A stretch of DNA of 64,000 nt from Pseudohalioglobus lutimaris (lineage in GTDB: Bacteria > Pseudomonadota > Gammaproteobacteria > Pseudomonadales > Halieaceae), in NCBI RefSeq assembly GCF_002866825.1, contig NZ_PKUS01000002.1, positions 248,001 to 312,000 on the forward strand. The letters are read 5' to 3'. The position numbers and the translations under genes are program-made. Each line of letters begins with the position of its first letter. Positions within the stretch are counted from its first letter, which is position 1. The notes under the pieces are model-generated. The model was not told the origin of the DNA and searched no databases. It saw only the letters and a list, made by a program, of their open reading frames with translations. Positions 1 to 6,861 of the stretch are shown piece after piece.

Positions 1-359
1 CCGCCCAGGCTATGACCAATCAGTGCAACGCCGCGGCCATGTCGATTCGCGAGTATTTTGACGTGGTGGCGCAGCTTGTCCGCCAGCTGCGCAACATAGG
101 CATCAAATCCTGCTTCCGAGGGCCCCTCGTTGACGCCCAATCCCCACGCGTGAGCATCAAAACCGTTGCGATTAAGAAAACGCGTGAGATGACCCATGCT
201 GTTTTCCGGTGCATTGAACCCTGGAATCAGCATCACCGGTTGCGCGCCGTCGCCCTGTGCGCAGCACCGATCCAGCGCGTTCGACATAGCAAGGCCAGCG
301 CCCAGCTCAGTCAGGGTGAGGCCCATATCCAACTGTAATCGCAGTGCGTCTTTCAGCAT
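1..359 (-). CDS. Alpha/beta hydrolase, N-terminal part (cut by window edge)
   Basis: Reading the minus strand from the ATG at 359 gives about 119 codons that run off the window. The ATG is preceded by GAGGAAGAGC, a good ribosome binding site. The protein starts MLKDALRLQLDMGLTLTELG, continues through a beta-strand/loop segment VMLIPGFNAPENSM, and reaches GHSLGG exactly at the window edge. GHSLGG is the nucleophile elbow (G-x-S-x-G) of serine alpha/beta hydrolases, so a lipase, esterase or thioesterase role is likely. The substrate cannot be read from this fragment. It lies downstream of the FAD oxidoreductase and a reductase remnant on the same strand, so it was probably co-transcribed with them. 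Confidence 0.8.
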   Translation of the reverse strand, partial: MLKDALRLQLDMGLTLTELGAGLAMSNALDRCCAQGDGAQPVMLIPGFNAPENSMGHLTRFLNRNGFDAHAWGLGVNEGPSEAGFDAYVAQLADKLRHHVKILANRHGRGVALIGHSLG

Positions 360-472
360 GCTCTTCCTCACCTGGCCGCCTTTTTAATTCGTTTATAAAA
401 GTAACTCTGGCAACGTAGCATAGGGAACCGCGAAGATAAACTGCGCAAAACGCTATCGAATAGTGCGTGCTT

Positions 473-751
473 TCACCGGGCCCGAAACAATCCCGCTAGC
501 GGCACTTGATGAACAACGGGTGGGGCCGCCACCGGTCCCGGGATTGCATTGATCAGCGAACCGGCCACGCCGTAATGCTATGGCGTGGTGCGGCATGGGT
601 GCCCCTGGAGCACACCGGGATCGATACTGATTCCAGCGAAGGCAGTCCTTTTATCTGCATCGACCAGCTCCAGACCAGGGTGATCAAGCACCGCACGCAG
701 ACAGGTTTTGCCCATGCTGCCGGTCGCCCACTGGATAACCTTGATGCTCAT
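473..751 (-). pseudogene. Remnant of a dihydrodipicolinate-reductase-like oxidoreductase (internal deletion plus stop)
   Basis: A strong ribosome binding site (GGAGGGAG) precedes ATG at 751. The first 30 codons, MSIKVIQWATGSMGKTCL followed by a RAVLDHPGLELV stretch, match the NAD(P)-binding N-terminus of the DapB-like/2,4-diaminopentanoate dehydrogenase-like family. Homology is then lost, an in-frame TAG occurs at 580-578, and the same frame resumes as GVAGSLINAIPGPVAAPP, which resembles the conserved C-terminal 'NAIP' segment of that family, ending at TGA 475-473. Family members are normally about 340-370 residues, so roughly 270 residues are missing. I read this as a gene whose middle was deleted, leaving both ends. 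It sits 28 bp after the FAD oxidoreductase, which suggests a former operon partner. Confidence 0.65.
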
Positions 752-779
752 GTTTCACTCCCTCCTTGCCAAGAACTGT

Positions 780-2105
780 TTATTTGCGCGATGCCAGTAT
801 CATCGCCACCGCGTCGCGCGCCGACGCTGCCGCGCTCTCGGTACCGATGGTTCCTGGCGGGGCGCAGCCATCACCCACGTTATACAGACCCACGACAGGC
901 GTATTGACCGGCAGACCAAAACCCGCCCAGCGATGCATGCCCGGTGCCGGTGCCCGGTGCTTTGCCTTCACCAGGAACGTCGCCTGCTCGGTGACGCCCG
1001 GAAAATTCTTCTCCAGTTCCTCCATAGTGACCTTGAACTCGTTTGCCAGGTCGGGCTTTGCCGCATCCGCCGGCGCGCCATAGGCGGTGTGCAAATACTT
1101 ACCCGCCGGTGAAATGTGGGGCGATATCTCAGAGGGTATTTCCAGATAGATAAGATTGCGATTGTTGCCAAAAACCATACACCCTTCGAATCCTTCGATC
1201 AGGGGCTTATCCATGACAAAGCTGATGTGCATGATAGGCGCATCCGCTGCGTTGGTTCGTAGTTCCTGTATGTAGCTGCGTTCAAATACCGACGCACCCC
1301 CGGCCAGATCAACGGTCCTGTCGGGTCCGGTATTGGACAGCACCAGGTCAGCGAGAATCACCTCATCCTTACCGTCACTGCTATTGACCTCAACGCCAAC
1401 CACCCTGCCCTCGTCTATGAGGATACGCTTGCAGCCTGTCTGGCGGCGGACCTGAGTGCCCTTGCTTTCCATCGCGGTGGCCAGAGCATCCATCAGCGCG
1501 CCGTTGCCGTGGGCAGCCATGCCGAAGCGGCTGCATTTACTGCTATATTTCAAAAAGCGGAAAAACTCTCCGGCCGGGATCTCATGCAGGTTGATACCCA
1601 TCAGTGCCGCGCAGTAGCCCTGGAACAGGTTCTTCACTTCACCGTTGTCGGTGTACTGGTCGAACCAGTCGCGAATGCTGATAGAGTCCAGCGGAGTCCA
1701 TTGAAACAGCGCATTCTGTATCTGCTTGAACAGCGCGCGGGCGGCGGCCTCATCCTGCATCGCGAATTCGATCATGCCGTACAGGCCACCGCCACCGGGC
1801 GGCAGGTCGTAGTCCCCGTGGTCCAGGCGATACCGCATGCGGCCGGTCAGGTCGATCATATCCATTTCCGCACCCACCACATCAAACGCCTGACGGATTG
1901 CGCTGGCCGGTCCCATTGGAATCATCAGCGCACCGGTGGTTACGCTGCACCCTTCACGCACTCGATGGCCCATACGACCACCGAGGTAGGGCGATTTTTC
2001 CGTCAACAACACTTTCATTCCAGCCGCTGTCAGGCGCGCCGCAGCGCACATTCCACCGATGCCGGAGCCGATAATCACGGCGTCAAATTTCTCTCCAGAC
2101 TCCAT
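780..2105 (-). CDS. FAD-dependent oxidoreductase, phytoene desaturase-like
   Basis: This is a 441-residue flavoprotein. An N-terminal Rossmann motif VIIGSGIGGMCAAARL (about residues 9-24) binds FAD. It is followed by LTEKSPYLGGRMG, the GG-doublet region typical of phytoene desaturase/NAD(P)-binding amine-oxidase-like proteins. The C-terminus has the FAD-closing motif GLYNVGDGCAPPGTIG. The family performs desaturation, isomerisation or saturation of isoprenoid and similar chains; the actual substrate here is unknown. I chose ATG 2105 because AAAGGTG stands just upstream, while an upstream in-frame ATG at 2129 has no ribosome binding site. It would lead a minus-strand operon with the reductase remnant and hydrolase. 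A sigma70-like promoter is visible at 2227-2254. Confidence 0.85.
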   Translation of the reverse strand: MESGEKFDAVIIGSGIGGMCAAARLTAAGMKVLLTEKSPYLGGRMGHRVREGCSVTTGALMIPMGPASAIRQAFDVVGAEMDMIDLTGRMRYRLDHGDYDLPPGGGGLYGMIEFAMQDEAAARALFKQIQNALFQWTPLDSISIRDWFDQYTDNGEVKNLFQGYCAALMGINLHEIPAGEFFRFLKYSSKCSRFGMAAHGNGALMDALATAMESKGTQVRRQTGCKRILIDEGRVVGVEVNSSDGKDEVILADLVLSNTGPDRTVDLAGGASVFERSYIQELRTNAADAPIMHISFVMDKPLIEGFEGCMVFGNNRNLIYLEIPSEISPHISPAGKYLHTAYGAPADAAKPDLANEFKVTMEELEKNFPGVTEQATFLVKAKHRAPAPGMHRWAGFGLPVNTPVVGLYNVGDGCAPPGTIGTESAAASARDAVAMILASRK

Positions 2106-2226
2106 ATAACACCTTTTGCCGAGGGTCATTTGTTAGCACGTGGCACCGTTCACTGACAGCTATGCTGAACTCTGTCGCCACGCGAACTGCTCCATAAATG
2201 CCCTGCTTGCCTCACACGCCCTGTGC

Positions 2227-2254
2227 AGTATAAGCAAAGAGTCTAATTACGCAA
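2227..2254 (-). promoter_or_regulatory. Predicted sigma70-type promoter for the FAD oxidoreductase operon
   Basis: On the minus strand TTGCGT (2254-2249) is followed after 16 bp by TATACT (2232-2227), a near-consensus -10. It points toward the FAD oxidoreductase start at 2105. One copy of the shared GTCTA element (2240-2256, plus orientation) overlaps it, so the promoter could be regulated with the rest of the island. The 355-bp spacer 2106-2460 otherwise shows only this promoter and the second GTCTA element before the ligase; no further gene was recognised in it. Confidence 0.45.
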
Positions 2255-2256
2255 GC
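2240..2256 (+). promoter_or_regulatory. Shared island element, copy G (AGTCTAATTACGCAAGC)
   Basis: The sequence matches the consensus RGTCTA-D-W-TA-nnn-AAG built from the other copies in this window (2424, 10913, 12023, 14721, 15816). It lies in the divergent spacer between the FAD oxidoreductase and the first acyl-CoA ligase and overlaps the predicted FAD oxidoreductase promoter. It is the weakest of the six matches in its right half. Confidence 0.35.
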
Positions 2257-2423
2257 AATCGGCCGCTTGGCCTTCTTCGTGAAACTCGAGGGGAGCCAAC
2301 CGGTCCCGGCGCTCTGCCACCATGCCGGTCCCCTTGAATTCGGCTGGAACCATCAGCCCACGTTCCCGGGTGGCTTTGGTACCAAAGTAATGTTGTTGGC
2401 ATCCAACATTTATCTTACAATTA

Positions 2424-2445
2424 GGTCTATTTATAAAAGTATAAT
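2424..2445 (+). promoter_or_regulatory. Shared island element, copy A, overlapping the ligase promoter
   Basis: GGTCTATTTATAAAAGTATA lies about 15-37 bp upstream of the GTG start of the first acyl-CoA ligase and contains a TATAAT at its right end (2440-2445). The core GTCTA-n-TTATAAAAGTA is shared almost letter for letter with the copy in front of the carotenoid-type oxygenase at 10913-10894 (minus strand). I infer an operator or activator site that overlaps the core promoter. Confidence 0.5.
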
Positions 2446-2460
2446 CACACAGGTGGCGAG

Positions 2461-4077
2461 GTGATAACGTCAGATAAAAATCGAATCGCGGCACTCACCG
2501 CCGCGGGCAGCTGGGGAACAGAGACCCTGCACGGCCTGCTGGCACGCCATGCCAGTGAGCAGCCTACTCGGCTGGCGGTAAAAGACCAACCCGACCGGGA
2601 ACAGCTGACCGGAGATGCCCCGCAAGCACTGAACTGGGAGGAACTGGACAGGGCCAGTAGCAACCTGGCCATGCAGTTGCACGCCGCCGGCCTGCGCGAG
2701 GATGACCGGGTGATCATCCAACTGCCCAATATCGTTGAACTGCTGGTGCTGTACTACGCACTGAGCAGAATGAATGCAATTGCCTCGCCAGTACCGGTGC
2801 AATACGGCAGCCACGAATTGCAACACATGTCACACGCACTCGAGGCGGCGGCAGTGATCACTATTGGCAACTTCCGCGGCGCCGACCTGGCCGCTGCGGC
2901 CCGCACGGCCCTGCCGGGCACCCGGGTTCTGGCTTTCGGCCAGGATATCGAACTGGATACCCGTGAAGCCGACGGCTACAGCCAGCCGATGTCAGCGGAC
3001 GCCAACCGCGTGGTGACTATTTGCTGGACCTCCGGCACCACAGGCACGCCCAAGGGCGTACCTCGCTCTCACAATATGTGGTTGGCCTCCGGGCGCTGTA
3101 CCGCTGAGGCTGGCAACTACTCGGCAGAAGACACGCTGCTCTGCCCCTTTCCCATGGTCAATATGTCGGCACTGGGTGGCTTTGTATTCCCTGCTGCAGT
3201 GCATGGCTGTGCCATCGTGCTGCACCATCCGCTGGACCCGGCTCTATTTCTGCAGCAGATGCAGGATGAACGCATCAGTTTCACCATTGCGCCCCCGGCC
3301 CTGCTCAACCAACTCGCCAAGTCGCCAGACATGTGGAACCAATATGACTTCAGCGCGCTGCGCAGGGTGGGCTCTGGGTCGGCGCCGCTGTCACCGTGGA
3401 TGATTGAAACCTTCGGCAACGACTTCGGTGTAGACGTGGTCAATATTTACGGCTCCAACGAGGGGATCGCACTCTATTGCGCGCCAGAGAAAGCGGCCGA
3501 CCCGGAAGTTCGCGCGACCATGTTTCCACGCCCGCAAGAGGATGAGTACCTGAAAACACGGGTAGCCGACCCCGAAACCGGCGCGGAAGTCACCGCCATC
3601 GGGGAACGCGGCGAACTGCTGGTCAGTGGAGCCACCGTATTCGACGGTTACTTCCACCACGACAACAAGGACGTGTTTGACGCCCAGGGCTACTTTCGTA
3701 CCGGCGACCTGGTGGAGATTTGCGGTGAACAGGGCGACTTCTACCGCATCGTTGGCCGCTGCAAGGATATCATCAACCGCGGCGGCATGAAGATATCGCC
3801 CGTTGAACTGGACCTGGCGCTGGAAGACCATCCGAGCGTGCAGGAAGCCGCTGTTTGTGCCTATCCGGACGAACGCCTGGGTGAAAAAATCTGCGCCTGC
3901 GTGGTGATGAAACCCGGCATGGAGCCACTGTCCATGGAGGCGTTGCAAGATTATTTGCTGGGCCTGGGCCTGGCCAAATTCAAACTACCCGAACGTATAG
4001 AAATACTGGAGCAACTGCCGCGCAACGCTGTCGGCAAGGTACAGCGCTTTGCCCTGCAGGAGACCCTCAGCGCATAA
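2461..4077 (+). CDS. AMP-forming acyl/aryl-CoA synthetase, copy 1
   Basis: This 538-residue ANL-superfamily enzyme activates a carboxylic acid to an acyl-adenylate and then to the CoA thioester. The P-loop-like A3 motif TICWTSGTTGTPKGVPRSH is at residues 187-205. The later motifs YGSNEG, YFRTGDL, RCKDIINRGG (hinge and Lys-binding region) and the catalytic Lys region NAVGKVQR near the C-terminus are all present, so the enzyme looks complete. Translation starts with GTG at 2461, right after AGGTGGCGAG. It is followed at 17 bp by two thiolase genes, which implies activation followed by thiolytic shortening. A second gene of the same subfamily lies at 15878. The substrate (aromatic, terpenoid or branched acid) is not decidable from sequence alone. 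Confidence 0.9.
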   Translation: MITSDKNRIAALTAAGSWGTETLHGLLARHASEQPTRLAVKDQPDREQLTGDAPQALNWEELDRASSNLAMQLHAAGLREDDRVIIQLPNIVELLVLYYALSRMNAIASPVPVQYGSHELQHMSHALEAAAVITIGNFRGADLAAAARTALPGTRVLAFGQDIELDTREADGYSQPMSADANRVVTICWTSGTTGTPKGVPRSHNMWLASGRCTAEAGNYSAEDTLLCPFPMVNMSALGGFVFPAAVHGCAIVLHHPLDPALFLQQMQDERISFTIAPPALLNQLAKSPDMWNQYDFSALRRVGSGSAPLSPWMIETFGNDFGVDVVNIYGSNEGIALYCAPEKAADPEVRATMFPRPQEDEYLKTRVADPETGAEVTAIGERGELLVSGATVFDGYFHHDNKDVFDAQGYFRTGDLVEICGEQGDFYRIVGRCKDIINRGGMKISPVELDLALEDHPSVQEAAVCAYPDERLGEKICACVVMKPGMEPLSMEALQDYLLGLGLAKFKLPERIEILEQLPRNAVGKVQRFALQETLSA

Positions 4078-4094
4078 CAGAAGAGACCAACGCT

Positions 4095-5342
4095 ATGAAA
4101 CAAACACAGGACATCTACATACTCGGCGGCAGTCAGACCGACTTCGCCCGCAACTGGCAGCGTGAAGGCAAGGACATCTACGCAATGTTCGAAGAGGCCC
4201 TGCGCGAGGCTGTGAGCAATGCCGATATCGAGCCAGGCCAGATTGAAGTCGGCCACGTTGGCAACTTCGTCGGCGAACTGTTCACGGGCCAGGGCTTACT
4301 GGGCGGCTTCTTCGGCCAGGTGTTTCCGGAACTCGCAGCCCTTCCCACCTCGCGTCATGAAGCAGCGTGCGCTTCGGGTTCAATCGCCATTCTAGCAGCG
4401 ATGCGCGATATAGAGGCGGGACACTATGACATGGCCTGTGTACTGGGCCTGGAACTGATGCGCAATGTGGATGGCAAGACCGGCGCAGAGTACCTGGGTG
4501 CTGCCGCCTGGAAAGGTCGCGAGGCATTACCCGAGCACTGTGACTACCCCTGGCCACACATGTTCGACCTGTTGACGCAGGAGTATGACCGACGCTACGG
4601 GATCAACGTGGACCACTTGAACCGTATCGCGGAAATCAATTTTGGCAACGCCAGGGAGAACCCGCGTGCGCAAACCCGCCAGTGGCAGTTTCCCGAGGGT
4701 GCCTTCAGCTGTGACGACGACCTCAACCCGGTTATAGAGGGTCGCGTGCGCAAGCAGGACTGCGGGCAAATAACCGACGGGGCCGCGTGCATCATTCTGG
4801 CTAGCGAGGCAAGAGCGAAAGAGCATGCAGCGAAGCTCGGCATGAAGCTGGCGGATATTCCACGCATAAAAGGCTGGGGGCATCGCTCCGCACCAATCCT
4901 GCTGGAAACCAAGCTCGCCCTCAGCGCCGACCAGCCGCTGGTATTCCCGCATGCCAGTGCCACCCTTACCGAGGCGGCGCAGCGCGCCGGCTTTGCCCAG
5001 GTCTCGGATCTGGATGGGCTGGAGACCCACGACTGCTTCAGCATGACAGAATACATGGCCATCGATCACGCCGGGCTAACCGCGCCGGGTGAGAGCTGGA
5101 AGGCAGTTGAGGATGGCCGCATCACCCGCGACGGTAACTTCCCCATAAACCCCAGTGGCGGCCTGATCGGCCTGGGTCATCCGGTGGGTGCCACCGGCGT
5201 ACGCATGGCCCTTGACTGCGCCAGACAGGTCACCGGCAGAGCCGGCGGCTACCAGCTACCCAATGTGGAGAATATGATCACCTTCAACGTAGGTGGTAGC
5301 ACTACCACCTGCGTCAGTCTGGTTGTGGGAGTCGGCCAATGA
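4095..5342 (+). CDS. Thiolase of the SCP2-like type
   Basis: This 415-residue protein belongs to the thiolase superfamily. The nucleophilic Cys is in HEAACASGS (Cys92). An HDCF motif (THDCFSMTEY, around residue 310), diagnostic of SCP2-type thiolases and supplying the second Cys, is present, as is GLGHPVGATG with the catalytic His. Family members cleave 3-oxoacyl-CoAs, including methyl-branched and steroid or terpenoid side-chain substrates. The gene follows the acyl-CoA ligase by 17 bp and its stop overlaps the next thiolase start (ATGA at 5339-5342), so the three are one translationally coupled operon. Whether it works alone or as a partner of the second thiolase is open. Confidence 0.88.
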   Translation: MKQTQDIYILGGSQTDFARNWQREGKDIYAMFEEALREAVSNADIEPGQIEVGHVGNFVGELFTGQGLLGGFFGQVFPELAALPTSRHEAACASGSIAILAAMRDIEAGHYDMACVLGLELMRNVDGKTGAEYLGAAAWKGREALPEHCDYPWPHMFDLLTQEYDRRYGINVDHLNRIAEINFGNARENPRAQTRQWQFPEGAFSCDDDLNPVIEGRVRKQDCGQITDGAACIILASEARAKEHAAKLGMKLADIPRIKGWGHRSAPILLETKLALSADQPLVFPHASATLTEAAQRAGFAQVSDLDGLETHDCFSMTEYMAIDHAGLTAPGESWKAVEDGRITRDGNFPINPSGGLIGLGHPVGATGVRMALDCARQVTGRAGGYQLPNVENMITFNVGGSTTTCVSLVVGVGQ

Positions 5343-6538
5343 AGCCCGTCTTCATCTACGACGCTATCCGCACGCCGCGTGCCAGGGCCAAAGACAGCGG
5401 CGGCCTGTATGACCTGCGCCCGCACGACCTGTTGAAGACGCTATACCACACACTACAGGAGCGCACGGGACTGGAACCGGCAACAGTGGGCGAGGTGGTG
5501 TTGGGCTGCGTCACGCAATACGGCGAGCAAGCGGCCAATATCGCCAAGACATCGACACTGTATGCGGGCTGGCCCAGCAGCATAGGCGGCCTCACCGTGA
5601 GCCGTTTCTGCTCTTCCGGCGTAGACGCCATCAGTGTTGGCGCGCTGAAAATCGCTGCCGGGCAGGAGCATGCTGTCATTGCCGGCGGCATTGAGATGAT
5701 GTCACGCGTGCCCATGCTGGGTGACAAGGCTGCGGTGTTTATCGACCCGGAATACGCCGCGCAATGCCATATGCTGATGATGGGCAATGGCGCGGATTTG
5801 ATCGGCACGCTGAACAACGTAACCCGGCAACAGGCGGACGAAATAGCAGTACAGAGCCAGCAACGTGCGGCACACGCACGCAGTAATGGTTATTTCAAAT
5901 CCATTGTCCCGGTACACAACCCGGTCAAGGGGATCACCGTAACAGAAGACGAGTGCATTCGGGGCGACACAACCCTGGAGGCGTTGGCGCAAATGGAGCC
6001 GGCCTTCGCCGCCCTGGGTGCCAAGGGTCCCGATGCGGCACAACTGGCAGCCTACCCACATCTGGAAGCGATCAACCACATTCACACAGCAGGTAACTCA
6101 CCGGCGATGGCGGATGCCGCCGCGGTAACCCTGCTGGGCGATGAAGAACTGGGCCGCAAACTCGGCATCGAGCCACGTGCGCGCATCGTCGCGGCAGCCA
6201 CCGCCAGCGACGACCCGCTGCAGGTACTCTCCGGCTGCGTTGCCTCTACAGGCAAGCTGATGCAGGAGCAGGGACTAAGTTCGAACGACATAGACCTGTT
6301 CGAGTTACACGAGGCCTTTGCTGCCACCGTGGTCAAGTGCCAGCTCGACCTGAACATCCCCAACGACAAGCTCAATGTAAACGGTGGCGTGATTGCCCTT
6401 GGCCATCCCATGGGGGCCACCGGCGCGATTATGGCCGGCGTATTACTGGATGAACTGGAGCGGCGCGACTTACAGCGTGGCATAGTCGCAGCAAGCGGTG
6501 CCGCGGGTGCGGGCAGCGCGATACTGATTCAGCGTTAG
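5339..6538 (+). CDS. Thiolase-family acyltransferase with the second Cys replaced
   Basis: This 399-residue protein of the acetyl-CoA C-acyltransferase type starts MKPVFIYDAIRTPRARAKDS. The nucleophile Cys91 in SRFCSSGVDAIS, the ELHEAFAA motif and the ALGHPMGATGA motif are all conserved. At the C-terminus, where classical thiolases have a C-x-G motif (the acid/base Cys), this protein reads AASGAAGAGSAILIQR, so the Cys is replaced, apparently by Ser386. The enzyme may therefore have altered chemistry or be assisted by the HDCF thiolase encoded immediately upstream, whose stop codon overlaps its start. About 320 bp to the next gene hold an MFS remnant and a terminator of the opposite strand. 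Confidence 0.85.
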   Translation: MKPVFIYDAIRTPRARAKDSGGLYDLRPHDLLKTLYHTLQERTGLEPATVGEVVLGCVTQYGEQAANIAKTSTLYAGWPSSIGGLTVSRFCSSGVDAISVGALKIAAGQEHAVIAGGIEMMSRVPMLGDKAAVFIDPEYAAQCHMLMMGNGADLIGTLNNVTRQQADEIAVQSQQRAAHARSNGYFKSIVPVHNPVKGITVTEDECIRGDTTLEALAQMEPAFAALGAKGPDAAQLAAYPHLEAINHIHTAGNSPAMADAAAVTLLGDEELGRKLGIEPRARIVAAATASDDPLQVLSGCVASTGKLMQEQGLSSNDIDLFELHEAFAATVVKCQLDLNIPNDKLNVNGGVIALGHPMGATGAIMAGVLLDELERRDLQRGIVAASGAAGAGSAILIQR

Positions 6539-6540
6539 AT

Positions 6541-6748
6541 TGACCCGGCAACGCCAACAACGCTAATGAACCCCGCAAATCCCGGTCGCTGCCAAACACA
6601 TAGCCGGTAAACAAAGCCAGCGCATGGACCCCAGGCCCAGTTCGAAAAAGTTGGTCACCAACAGTATGAGGGCTGAAACCTGGGTCCGCATATAGTTAGA
6701 CGTGATCAACTGTGTCCCTAGCACTTGCGCAGCATAGAAGCTACTGAG
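6541..6748 (-). pseudogene. C-terminal scrap of an MFS transporter, frameshifted
   Basis: The minus strand between the thiolase operon and the receptor encodes two fragments in different frames. The first has SNYMRTQVSALILLVTNF followed by FELGLG; the second has ALFTGYVFGSDRDLRGSLAL. Together they line up with the helix-11/12 region of the MFS transporters also encoded here (compare RMRATASAILLFVVNMIGAG then LNDYVFG at 41505-42812 and RLRAQAAAIYLFLLNILGLG then LTDYAFG at 13261-14610). A frameshift separates them near 6630. The N-terminal two thirds of the transporter are absent. I judge this a decayed gene. Boundaries are approximate because both ends fade into unrelated sequence. Confidence 0.6.
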
Positions 6749-6788
6749 ACAGGACTTGCCTCACGCGCCAGGCACAAAACATCCACGC

Positions 6789-6817
6789 AAAAAAAAGAGG
6801 AGTTCAAAGAACTCCTC
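6789..6817 (-). terminator. Rho-independent terminator of the TonB-dependent receptor
   Basis: On the minus strand the perfect inverted repeat GAGGAGTTC-TTT-GAACTCCTC (6817-6797) is followed immediately by eight T residues (6796-6789). It lies 45 bp after the receptor stop codon, which is the expected place for its transcription terminator. Confidence 0.85.
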
Positions 6818-6861
6818 AAATCAAAGCCGCAAGATCTGGACCTGGTGGCTCCGAACCTGAG

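Noticed and set aside
1509-2156. A 215-codon plus-strand frame opposite the FAD oxidoreductase
   Set aside because: It is antisense to a clear flavoprotein and encodes a low-complexity His/Gln-rich product typical of shadow frames.
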